From Acanthococcus lagerstroemiae (lineage: Eukaryota > Arthropoda > Insecta > Hemiptera > Eriococcidae): a stretch of 64,000 nucleotides of DNA. Shown here piece after piece: positions 33,346-46,900 of this stretch. Made by a program: the position numbers and the translations under genes. The notes beneath the pieces were generated by a model, which saw only the letters and a program-made list of their open reading frames with translations, was not told the origin of the DNA and searched no databases. Positions within the stretch are counted from its first letter, which is position 1. Every line of letters begins with the position of its first letter. The stretch is taken from positions 46,427,806-46,491,805 of the forward strand of contig CM063106.1 of NCBI GenBank assembly GCA_031841125.1, written 5' to 3'.

Positions 33346-34977
33346 ATTTTTCGGCAAAATAAAATTTATTTCCTGGGTCCCTACTACTCTGAAATGGATG
33401 TCTATTTCATTCTTATTCACCGGCGCCTCTGCAAACTCAACCGGCAAATGCCAAAGAATCCCAGCTCCAGTGATAAGTCTAATCAGGATAAAATTGATGC
33501 GCGTCCTATGGGTTAATTCAAATGTTGTCTTTGTTTAGTTGTTTCCTTGATTCAAGTTTTGTTTTTTTACTAAATATTGTGAAAATAATGCTTGTTACAA
33601 GAAAGCATATTGAAATCTGAATTATTTCACCACGCAAACTGAAATTATACAAATAAATCTGACTCGGAACATTGAAAATAAGAATTTTGTCCTGGTTAGA
33701 ATTAGTTCTCATAAAATCCGGTAGATGTCACTTATATATTGCTGGTGAATCGTGCAGAGTCCGAATTCGATATTTTTGACCCCAACACTTGAATTACCTA
33801 CTATCGCTCGTAGTTTCACACAGGTATACTGGACCGCCATTTTGATTTCCAAATTAGTCCGAACATTTGCCACGAAGATTACGCCGAATGGGAAAATGGC
33901 ATGTTTATTTGCGAATTTTGTTTTTAAATTCACAATTTTTTGCCTCTTTATGAACTTTTTTTTTTTTTTTTTTTTTTTTAGAAACTCAGGACATAACGAC
34001 ACATTTTTCAATCTTTCAAATTCACTAATTACGATTCTGGCCGATAATTTTACGTTTGATAAAATAAACGTTACTATATTCCATATTAGGCACTTTTTTC
34101 TTTGTAGTCCCATTTTTTTGATTTTCAGAAAAACTGCGATTACGGCGCCGGGATGCGAGCTGAAGACATGAAATTTTTAGGATCATTAGAAGGGGCTAAC
34201 CCTACGTTTTGAGCTAAGAAGAAAGTTTCTAGGTATAATACAGGCTGTCTAATACCGATTTCAAGGATGATGCGGCTTTCTTCTATTAATTATCATATAA
34301 AACATAAAAGTATATCGATTGTTCAAGACTGCCGAGAGTCAAGATAAGTGCTGTCTCCTTGCCGATCCTCCTCGAGTAGCGAAGTTACTTGTTGTATTTG
34401 TTTTCTTGATCTATTAGTTTCACACCATTTAAAATCGTCTATGATTACAGTGCGGAATATACATATAGATAAAGACAGGTTTAGTCTGGTACCATTGAGC
34501 CATCCTCTCTGCCTTTGCCATTTAGGAAATTCCCAACTTCGTACTTTAGTTTCATGAAGCAGTTACTGGTAGAGACCGGTATTCATCAGAGGAAAGTCTG
34601 AACTGGTATGAAAATGTCTACTTTCCCTTTACAGTATAATTTGTTGATTTCGAAATATTTAAAAACGATGTGCATCAAAAAAAGTTCCAACGTTGAAAGT
34701 ATTCCGAATGGAATTTTCTATAAAATCGCCTTTTGACTATTACCAAACTTATAAGAGAACGAAACAAGGAAATATCAATTAACTATTTATTAAAATTTGG
34801 TATTCTGGAAATTCTGTTGTATATCACCGATCACAGTATTATGCTTGTAATTACTTGAAAGAGGAAAGTGGTACTACGTGCATGCATTCGACCTGCACAT
34901 TAGAAGGTACAAATAAGAAATATAAATAATATAGTAATTCATTTATCAATTTAAGTGAAGATGTAAGGGAAGGCGAA
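33346..34977. other. Spacer downstream of the intact peptidase gene
   Basis: Holds a T-run of about 20 bases (33958-33979) and AT-rich DNA. The 5' exons expected for the decayed peptidase duplicate (counterparts of 55135-55306 and 57657-57790) were not found here. Confidence 0.45.
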
Positions 34978-37900
34978 TCATTCGTGGAAAGGAGCAGCCA
35001 ATGCTTTTGCAATGAAAACAAAGTCATCCGTGAACGCTTCAATCTGAAATAAAACAAAATCCTTATCAAAATAAAGTAATGGTTTATTAAGTATTGTTTG
35101 ATTAATAGAAAAACTAAAATGTCTTCTCGTGTATGACTTACGGTGTTTGCCGTTGTTCCATCGGGATCATGTTTCACCGTTAAAATCAGCGGATTTTTCT
35201 ACAAATAGATGTTATACATATTAGTATAATGTATAGTCAAGTCCCTACATGAACATGCAAATCAAATATACTGTCACTCTGTCGTTAGCGAAGATATACA
35301 GTAGGGCGTCCCTTATATTTTGCGACTTTCCTTTAGATCCTTTGGGACTGCACGAAAATATGGGTTTTAAATATTTAAAAAGCCCCCCCCCCGGAAATTT
35401 CAACTCGATTGGATGAAAGAAACGTGTGCTTCAATCTCCCTGTCCTCTTGTAGATAATTACACAGAGTTTTGACTGTTTTAACTAATTGTTTTTTTCTGT
35501 GCTTGTAATGACGGTAAAATATTCCGACACAAGATTTAGAAAGGGGGTTGGATGTGATAGAATTGTTTGACTCCACGATCTGGGTTGATGGCTCTTGGGA
35601 AGAGATCCGAAAGGGGGAAATGGAAGGCTGAAAACCAAATTTGAGGCTGATGTTCATTTCTAGGTTCTCGAGGTCGTTGATTCCGAGTTGTGGGTTAATT
35701 TTTAGATTTGACCCCCTGAGGTGCAATCGAAGAAAACTTCAGAGCCTAATGGTAGTAATTCTTTGAGATTGTAGTCATTCGTTAAGGTTTCACCCCTCTT
35801 AATGGCACCCGATGAGTTTGGTCCCAAAAAGCCACTCACAGGATTGAGTCCATTGACCTACATAATATATTAGGAATGGAATATCATCTTGAAAAAGTGA
35901 TAAATAGTTGATCTCAACAGTCTTGATGAGATCATGAAGGGATGGATCTTATGTAAAAAGCAACATCGGAATGCAATGAAGTGACCTTGAAAACATATGA
36001 ATCGAGTACAATCTCTCAACATTACTCTTGATGATGCTGATATATTCCTTAGTCTCTCGACTAGTAGGTTGCGTTTCTCCACTTTTCTCTCTCCTGCGCT
36101 AATCTTTTGAGACGGATTTACACTTTGTATCTTTCCTTATCTGCTCCTCATGGCTCATTATTTGCTTTCCTTTTCAGTTCTTTCCCTCATCCATTCCCCC
36201 TAGTAGTACTGACATTGTCACTAAATGTCTTATATTATGACCTATCATTTTAACCCTTCTCTTTACAATTATATTCCAGATATCTAATTTTTTCCTTATT
36301 CGCCTCAGTATTTCCTGATTCTTGATCTTTTCGATCCATTTGATTAGATTTTCAACATTCTCTGATAATACCACATTTCAAAAGCTTATTCTATTCTTTT
36401 TTTTCTTGTGTTCCTATTGTCCAGGTCTCAAGTATATAGGCTCTATTCAATGTTATATTCCAAGTATTCGTTCGAAGAAACCTCAGTCTTACTTCCAAAT
36501 CTATACTTGTTCTAAATATGTATCCTTTTGTGAATGAAGCTCTTTTAGTTTTTTCTTTTCTCCACTTTATTTCTGTTTTACTTCTTCCATCTTGTGTTAT
36601 CAGACTACCTGAGTATTTGAATTTTACCTCGTTTATTCTTGCACCTCTTCTTTCCCTGCTTATTGGATTTTGATCCCATCTACCGACTATCATCACTTTT
36701 GTTTTATTATTATTCAATATTATTCATTTTTATTTTATAATTTATTTTCAATTTTTCATTCTTCCTTTTGAACGTTTTCCTTCGTTCTTCTTTACTTTTT
36801 TCTTATTGCAATGTCATCTGCAAACCTTATCATTCTATTCGTCTCCTCTTGTATTTTCACATCTGATTTCCTTTCATTCACTTCTTTAATTAAGTCAGTT
36901 TTCGGCAAAAATGAGTTAGGAGCGAAATCTGGCGGCGCATACTGGGCGAAATTATGATTCTAGGCGGCCGAAACCTAACTACACGGCTTTTTCAATGTTT
37001 GCTTGGTTCCAAGTCAAAATTTTACATTAACTTGTACATAGAAACACTTCCTTTCCTTCCAGCGGCCAATCCCTATATACAGGGTGTCCTCTTGGTCCTC
37101 TTCACAAGTAATATACAGGGTATCACAACTTGAATCAAAAACCCAACAAATTTAGATGGGACTCTTATAAATGGATAATTTTTTCTACAATTTCACTTCC
37201 TTGTGATCAATATTACTTGATTTATCAAAAGATTACCAAAATTTTAGCTACGAGGAAACATATGTTTAATACGGTCATTTTCGACTGAATAACAACTTGC
37301 ATTCTTTAAATCCTGAGCAGGAATATAGCGTTTGATGAATCAGTAAAAACAAGCAGGAATTTGATCCCAAAATACAAACAGGGCTATAATTTACAACATA
37401 ATTTTTAAATCAACATATAGCTCTACAAATTTGAAATATTGTTTGAAAATTAAAACTGAAGCAAAAACTGAGTAGGTAATCATTAAAAAAGAAAACAATT
37501 ATCAATTAGAGATTATTTTTCCCCTGGACTACCTTGAGTAGGCTACCCAATACCCTTAAAAAATATATTGGTTTAGTTCTCTTTGCAAAACAAAGGGCGG
37601 AACTTGAACTGTTAGTGTTTAATCAACTTCTAATAAAAATCAAAACAAAACCAGAACTAAAAAATAAGTTTTGAAAAACTTTTCTTATTTACATTTAATC
37701 AAAAGGAACGCATAAATCTTTTAATCCAAGGTTAATCAAACACGAAAGGTGAAATGAACAAAAAATTAACAAGAACTGAAAACCCAGACCCTAGTTTTGC
37801 CAAGTTGATAAGAAGAAACCCAAATAGTGATATCCGTGATACTACAATACCAGGGACGTACCGTACAGTTTTTCCTGGGGAGGGGTAAAAATTGTGAGAG

Positions 37901-40900
37901 TCCCAACTGACTCAACTCAAAATTCCCAAGTATCGAAGCATTAAAAAAAACAACAACATTGTAACTAGTTGGATTTTTCTAACTTTTCAACTCAATTCCT
38001 AAGTGTCAGAGCAAAAAAAAAAAATCTTGTGCCTCTTTGGATTTTTCCAACTCCGCCTGACTAAAATGATGAATTTTTCCAAATGCTGAAGGAAAAATTT
38101 CTAATTTCTAGGGAGGGGGGGTAAGTCCCCCCGTCGGTACGTCCCTGCACAATGCACTGGATACGCGCATAACCCCACGGCGCACTTCTCATGCGTGACC
38201 CTCTATATTAAGACCCACCCAGGGGTGTCAAAACCGGTTTTCTCTAGAACTGCGACTGAAATGCCCCCCCTACCTGCCCATGGTTCCTTGAATTTTCTCG
38301 TGCTCGTTACCCAATCCACTCGGAACTCACGGCAAATAATTGAGTTATGTTCACACTAACTATGCTGCTCGGGTTGAACTCAAAAATCACAATTCGCTGC
38401 ACATAAGTGGTTTTTGACACACTAGGAGGGTTTCAACATATAGTATTTGGATCATTTTATAACTTCTTATAAAATAGAGGAGAAGTCCCACGTGAAAGAA
38501 CACGTCTCCTGCATTCCCGAACACCCAAAAAGAAAAATTGATTTCTTGACACACTAGGTGGGTTTTAATAGAGAGGGTCTTGCTGCGTTCCACATTGTTC
38601 TTCATTATTTCCTCGTTTTCTCTGAATGTCGCAAACGGTCGCAGCTGAATGATTGTAGGATCGTTGGATGAAGTATATTTTCGGATCGAGTTGGATCAGG
38701 GTTTTTCCAGTCCATAAAGAGAAGGTATTTGGTAGGGCACAATGGACAGTAATGTTGAACTTGATATTTATTTTGAGGTTAGAGACGTGAAGTTTCTTTT
38801 ACAATGAACTCACTCAAATTGAACTGTATCCATCAAGGAGTAAAAATAAAAACGTAAAAGAATTCTACGTCACGTTCTGGCTTCAGTATCGTCATTTGAA
38901 ACTACCATTCGTTTCATCATCTTTTAAAACAGTGTACTTAAATTTTGAAATGTTCAAATTGATATCCAGCTCTGCATTCAAATAATATTTTTGGGGAGAT
39001 AAGTTGCGCTGTTTTTTGGTCATCAGATATTGAAGAATAATTATTTCCACCATTTATGTAAATTTGGCTCGCTTCATTTTATGGAGTTTTGGCCGCCTAC
39101 AACCAACATTTTGCTCAGTGTGCGGCAGATGACTGTCTGAACATATTACGCTGGAGAATTATAGCAAAATCAACCATAACAAATGCGACATAACGGATGC
39201 AGCTTGAAGTCAAGCAGTGCATGATTTTTCAAAACGTATTAAGTCAACTATGATCAGTATTCGCGGAGAAGTAGAAAACTTGCAGGTTCTGTGAAGTATA
39301 TAGGCAAGTCGACTGATAAGTTTTCTCTGCGAAGTACATGAAACCCTGATTTTTGGCGAATATTGCTTCTTTTCTTTTCTCCCAATTTTGCTTCTTCTAA
39401 ATGAGTTAAGTCAAATACATTATTTTTTCTCCCCTATGTACGTCATAGTTACATAGGTTAGGCTGGAAATGCAGGAGGAATCATATGTTCAAAGACCCAG
39501 TCTCATCTGCGATTCTCTGCCTGTTGTATTTGGGTTCTTTGATCCTCATGTAAGTTTCATATTATTCTCCTTTCTTGATACTTAACTCCTATCTCCTTAA
39601 ATATTTGAAACATTTTTGACCATTCAACATTACCAGAAGCTTTTGTGTCTGCAAAAAATATTACGAGTACTTACGTATCCAAACCTTTTTTCAGTCTTCT
39701 TTCTAATACAAATCTCAAACATAAAATTGCTCAGCTAGTTCCTCGTCCTTTCCTGAATTCAAACTGATTTTTCTCTCACTCTTTCTTTCATTTTATTTTG
39801 TATTCTCTTATTATCCTTGCTAGAATTTTTGATACTTGTGAAAGAAAACTACTTATTGTACGATAATCTTTACATTTTTATTTTCTCTTGCTTCTTCAGG
39901 GTTCATAATTAACCTGCTTTTCTGAAAATCGATTGGCATTTCTCCTTCTTCATACATTCAGCATATTAATTCATATAAATCTTATTTACCATAAGAGCAG
40001 GAGGTGGCTTGTAGCACGAGTTCCTTTTATCCGATCGAGCTGAAATGTTTGGGGGGGGGGGAGGATTCAAATTCTTTGGCACTCTCTTTCATGCCATCCT
40101 GATAGATCTGAGAAAAGTCGCAAAATAAGGAGCACGCTAGTCGACAGGCATATCCACGTTACGTAAATTTAAAATGCACATTCCTTAGACTTCTAACAAG
40201 TAGAGGAGAAGGGGGGGGGGATTTACTTGCAGTCATATCCGAAGCTGACAAATCTTGTCAATTTTGCCTGTCATAGGGTAGCACTTTTATAACCTGTTTT
40301 TCTTTCTTTTTTTCTTCGACTTTGGTTCCCAAAATAAAAAGTGATGCATTTTAGTGTAAAACTAGTTAGACAAAATTAGTTTGAAAAATAATAATCTTAA
40401 GCAGATTAATATTTTCTTAATTATATAATACGAGTAAAAAACTTGACAGGAAAGTAACGGGTGAATGAGTGCACGATAGCTCCAAAATTTGACGCCTTCA
40501 CTCAGTATTAATCAAATAAATGTCGCATGGTAACCTATGTACTTTTATGGTTTTTCAATTGATTGAACCCATTCTTTGAGTTATTTTTGGATGACCTCAT
40601 ACCTCCAAAGAATCTACAAGAAGTCAGATCATGAAAATTTGGGTTATTAGCTTCCAATAAATCGATTATAGGGTTCAAATTGCTCACTTCATCTCTGAGG
40701 TTATTCCAGTTGTTGTATAACTCCTACCCAGGTATAACCCGCCGAGGCTACAATTTGAATTATTGGAAATTGTAGGAATGGGCTTCAATGGTATCAGAAG
40801 TAAGGTTTCTTGAGTCACTGAATTCGTTTCTATGGTAGTTACAATTGTAACTCCTTACCCAGAAGGCTCTACAGGGAGCTAAAACCTAAACACACATATT

Positions 40901-43900
40901 CAACTTCTAATATTTCAGATTTTAACTCCTTGTGTAGCCTTCTCGATAGAAATTAATGCGGGAAATATCCCTCCAAAAAGCTCAATGACTCGAAAAACCC
41001 TTGGTTTGATGTAATTGATGCCCTCGTATTCAATTTTTTAAATTTTAGAAACCCCTTTGTAAGATGTTTGGAAGGAGGATTGCAGTTTTTCTTGTGATAA
41101 ATCCTATTCTAAACTTAACATTTTTTCCCTATCTGGTTTTTGCACCGAAATGCTCGATATTTAATTGCGAGAAGTGAGAGAGAAAATTAATGAAGACTAA
41201 GATAATTTAAAAAATGCAATATGTGCTGCCGTAATCTATATAAATAGGCCCACGACACATAAAAAAGTACTACTGTGCTTATCGAGAATGATGCTAACAA
41301 ATTTAATCAATGTACAACAACTGCGTCAGACTACTCAATATGAGACGTTTTGAATGTTTTTCGGTAAAATTTTAACAACCTCAGTACATAGTACCTATTT
41401 TTTATGCGGGCATACATAAGTAGTTGTGTAAGCTTCCTTACTAGCGCGATGTGTCTATTAGCCTATTTCTGTTACTACACGATGCTATTGTATTTGGGAA
41501 GTTTCTGACACAACTATTTCACATCGTCGTTTAGTTCTAAGAAATCAGTGGTCAGTTTGGGCCAAAAACCACTAGAAACGGAAGGAAATTCTCCTTATGA
41601 GCCACCATCGTTGAATCAGTTGTTTCGCATTTTTAGTGAAGAAACTCAAATACAGACGAGAATATTCAAAATTAAAATTAATATAAATACTTGTAAATTA
41701 ATGATAATTATTATGTAGATACCTACTCGTTGAGCTTATTATGAGAGATTTTCACTAGATGGCAATAATAATTTCAGTCAGTAGCATACCTATACCAAAA
41801 TTAGTGAGGAGGGGGGTGTAGAAAAATTTTCTGAAAAAGGAGGGAGATTGTAAAATGTAGCAGGTGTTATAATCCGTACTCTACTGCGTAGCACTACTTC
41901 GCCACTAGGCTGCACTAGTGCCACCCACTTTGTATGCTAATTTATATGACCTGAGATACTGAAATGAATACCATATATCTATATAATAATTATTATTCAA
42001 GTTGTATACTCACTTGAAACTCAAGTTTTCCAAATGCGTCTTGAACTGCAGCAGCAAACTTTAAGGAATGCGCTGCCGCCACATAGTTATCAGGGTCATC
42101 AGAGGTCTGAATGTATGCGGCCGGATACTGTAGATGATCGCAATATCAGTAGATGTTTCATTTTTCAGAAATATAAGACATTAGAAACGTATACAACTTG
42201 AACAGTCACCTGAACTTGCTTTGCTGCTGGGTCTGGCAAATTATGCAGCGGAGAAATGGCTTTCAGGCTTTCAAAGTACTTACTATCATTAGGGTTACCA
42301 AGCTGATCAATCACTGTGTTACCGAATTTGAACTGGTCGTACCTCAACAAATCTAAATAACTGTCAATAATTTAGTGTCAATCAAACTCGATGTACGTCA
42401 ACGAAACTATTCAATTGTAAGAAAGGTATGCTGAATATATCCTAATGCCTAAATATTAATTGCCATTTTGCCTAACGTTATCGCCACGGAATCTGTGAGA
42501 TCCTGGGGACGAGTTGAATTCAATACCTATCTATGAACGAGATTATTGCCACTTCAATCTTGTAGGTCTACTCTCTATTGTACGTTACCTTTTGAAGGTT
42601 AATATCCTGGTAAAACCTTAAACTTTTACTGGATAAAATTTTTAAACATTGAGGTGTTAATATTCATTTTTTTTTCTTTGTTCATCGTATCTCTTTGGTT
42701 TTAGGATTTCAATACCCTTATTCTTCACCTTCATTTTAATGGTGAAAGATTTGATTCGATTCGCGTTCGTGTGAGCTCTAAACAAACATCATCCTCTTCG
42801 GAATAGTTATTCTCACTAATGCAATAATTAACTTACGCATCACTCAGTATCAAAGCTCCATAGGATTCCGGGTGTTGATTAGCGCACGCGGCCCCCACAA
42901 GGCCTGAGAACGAACCTCCGCCAATTATGAGTAGCTTAGCGGGTTCAGTATACTTTTGATCTATTACGAATGTAGCAGCAGCTTGGAAATCGTCCAGTGC
43001 GTTTTGTGTTTTCTCTTTTATGCCGTTATCGAACCAATTTTTTCCAAACCCGCTGAAACAAATTTCAGGTTGAATGAACTCGCGAATTTGAGAGTACTAT
43101 ACAAAGCCGAATTAATTATAATTTGATGATAACAGTACTTACCCAGAGCCTCTCATCTTTGGAATTGCAACCACACCATCAAAATTGCCGAAAATTAATA
43201 ATTTGTACAGGCTGAATGAGGGCTGAAAACTATCATATGGGAAGAGAACGCAAAGATTTTTCTTTTCTTTTTTCATTTCCTGTAATGAAAGATCTACATT
43301 AACTCTCATGAATAAAATAATGGAAGTAGCTCAGTGGGTGAGCATAGCTTTCCAGTTTTTCTAGAAGGACCAAAACAAATACGAAGGGAGCACATACGCG
43401 CACATATAGACTTAGGCTTTTTGGTAATAGGGACTTAGGTTTTTGGAAATTATCATGAACCGGATTCTAGAGGTGGCCCAGTGGACTTACGATTACTGTT
43501 GGTAATCGGGAATTGACGGAATATTCGAGCATTGAGGATTCCTGAGCAGTCTTTCGATTCTCAATACACCCTCATTTCCCAAACTGCTCTATTCTATTTT
43601 AAAATTAAACCTATTGAAAATTTCAATAGGGATACCAAAAACACAACAGGCTCGGCCTTCGCGGCGTTGAATTCAGTACGGGTTCGTATCACCGAGAGAA
43701 AAAATGTGTTTTTACGCAAATTCTTCGTTGAGAGCGTCTATGTCTTAAGATTCAATTCAATTCAATATGCCTGTATTATATCGTAATGCCTAGGATGGAG
43801 CCCTTACCGCTCGTGGTGTTGTATGTAGATTTTGTCTGTACAAATTTGTGATCCTTTATTTTTTTTAACGTATTGTACGATATAATGGAGGAGTTTGCTC

Positions 43901-46900
43901 CAGGATCATAAAGGCCTTTGCCTGTTTCTTTATTGAAACCTACATCAACAACCACAAACGAGGGCTTCACTCGTTTTTTTGAATTTCTTTTATTTCGTTT
44001 TGGAGTTCTTCAAGATCAAAATTGTGTGCCGCTTTAGTTACATTATCAGGTGACTTTGCATTATTGTTACCTTTACGTTGTTGCAAGTCTCGTTGTTTTG
44101 TAAGACAATCGTTTTCAAAGTGGTAGCGCTCAAAACCTCTTTTCTTACAATAAGGGCATGGATTTTTTAGAATACTGATAGACTTTAATGTTGGAGACAA
44201 TGTATATGTTGATAATGGAAATAAACTTAACCGTGATAAGTTAGATAAATTACGTACAGGACCGTATACTATTACAAATCAAGTATCAAAGAATGTATTC
44301 GAAGTTCAAGTGGGCATTGGCCCTTTGGCAAAACGTTTATATCATGCGAGTAAACTGTTACATGAAAAATGTAAACGATGATCTGTACTTATATCCCTTT
44401 TAGCAAACTTACCACCCTTCATTCTGCTCTTAAACGAGTGGGCCATAGCTGTAGGGTCCCAGTGAATGTTCCTCTCCATTTATTCTGTTACCGATTTGAC
44501 TATTAAAGTCTCCTATTATTATTATATCATTGTATCTATTGATTTTTTGAAGGTTAATTGCGTCCATAAGGGTTTCATAGAATTCATTTACTGACTCCTC
44601 ACTGGAGGCTGACGTGGGGGCGTACACTTGTATAATGGTAACAAGGTGCAGTTGAGATGATTTTAATGTTATCATTGCAATTCTATCTGTTTTGCCCATG
44701 AATTCTCCGATTTTGTTTTTCCATTTCCTGTTGGTTAAGAAACCCACCCCTTTTTGACCTCCCACCTGTCCAAAATAACAGAATAGATTTCTTTTTTTTT
44801 GTTTCCATAATAGTATCTCCTTCCCTTCTTATCTCAGCTATGCCTAAAATGTCGATTTTGCCGCTTTCAAAAGCATCCTCTAATTCCATGAAATTTTCTT
44901 CTTTTTCTAAAATTCTTACATTAAGGCTTTCCACTGTAATTTTCCCACCAGGCTCCCTCCCCTTTTTTGATTTGAACTTTTTGCACTTGTGAGTTGGTCG
45001 TAAGTACCCAGGCTGACCAGGCGAATCTGGGTCCTGTCTTAAGATTATTGCAGTTTATTCCACAGCTTCACAATTAGTTTCTCAGAAATGTGTTTAACGG
45101 TACAGAAACAAGGGCCAAGAACAGAACTTTTGTATTTGTATTTAACCCGTGATTTGTTGTCTTTATAACCAACTTTGAACTGGCCTAATTTCGGACCTTT
45201 GTTGATTGTAAAAGGACATTGCAGGAGAATATAGACCCCTGTGCCTTCTCCCCCGCTGTATCACTGCCTGATTTGAGACATGACCTCTCACAGTAATGTG
45301 TTTTCAATAAATTTTTGTATTGGTTCATCCTGAAATTGGAAAAAGCATCTGCCAGTATGTTTTCAAATAAAAATTCGAAAGCTTATAAAAATCGAGCTAA
45401 ATTATATTTTTTCCCATGTGTAACTGGAATGGTAGGGTAAATCGTCCACTTTTGGTCAGGGTACCATCTTTGGCTAGGTTTCTCATAAATTTGCTAGCAA
45501 ATAAGGACTGCGTAAAACTGGGAATGTGATTTTTGCCCTATGAAATCAGTGAACACTGCCGTTTTTACGATGTGTTGTATTTTTAAGTTTACGTCACCCA
45601 TTCTTTTAAAAAAAAATTGATTTGTGGCTGACTTCAAAACTTCAGTGATTTCTTATCAAAACTCTTAAGAATCCAGCAATTGGAAAGATCGTTATACGAA
45701 AACTTCCAGGCGGCAATTGCACTAGGCAATGTATTTTTCTACTTATTCATATTATTAGTAATGGATTTTGATTAGAAAAATTGGTTTTTACTCTGTTTTT
45801 CTTTAATTGAGAGGCATGGCCATGTGAGGGTTTCGAATTTAATGATTTCACCATCTTTGGTCAGTAACCTATATCGACAGATGGGTACAGTTCTAATCCA
45901 TTTTTGGCCCCCTTTGTTATAAACGAGTTAAAAAAACTGAAAATTTCTCAGAAAATTCTCAGATTCTTCGTCATGTTATCACCACTAAAGTGTCGCACAA
46001 AACATAAGAAGAAATATACCAATAATTTTTTAAGCAATTTACGAATAAAAAATGACGCACCAGAAATGTGAGATTTGTTTTTATGAATAATATGAATATA
46101 AAATATAACTTATTGTGTTGGAAGTTCTATTTTTTCACGAAGAAATACGTCTAATATCTTCTATTTGCACTCCTCCACTACTTTCCAAGCTTATTTCCAG
46201 AGGCGGCGTGCGGGTAAAGCGAGCGAGGCGGTTGCCTGGGGGCCCCGCATTTGTCCAAAAATAATTATTAGAGCGGAACCCTTCTACCGGCAACTCGCGA
46301 TCACATTTTTACGGCTATTAATGTTTTAAGTATTGCATAGAGTGGCGCGGCTGTTTCGAGCGAATACTAAGTCGAACTCCAGAGTTCAGACCTCACCTAA
46401 AATCCTCTCTAGTCACTGTGTGACGAAAAAAGATGAGTTCTAGCCCCGTAGGTTGTAGACTAGCTCCTGCACTCGAGAATAATTTTTTTTTCTCTCTGAA
46501 GATACCCAATTGTCCAATTTCCTAGATCGTTCTGTTTTAGGTTTTTCCGATTTCGTCAATTTTCTCGCCTTCTACGTACATATTAAAACATAAATAAAAC
46601 TTATTTAGGCCTACAAGTTGGATTTTATAACTTTTTGTTTTTTCTTATTCTTAAATGTTTGGCCTTTTTTTTCTTGCACAGTGTTTATGTCTGGTCTCTG
46701 ATGCGACTATCCTGCATCCTTTATTTCTCTCGTCTTCCTTCAGACTTTCTTCAGCTTTTCACCTTTCCTTTATTATTCTTCTTTGCCTTCGCACGGATCG
46801 ATATTAAAGTACACCCTTCCTGTCGTTAATTACCCAACTACAGCATCACCAGAACCAGAACCAGAACCATCATCTTCTACAGCTAATGATCCACCTACTC

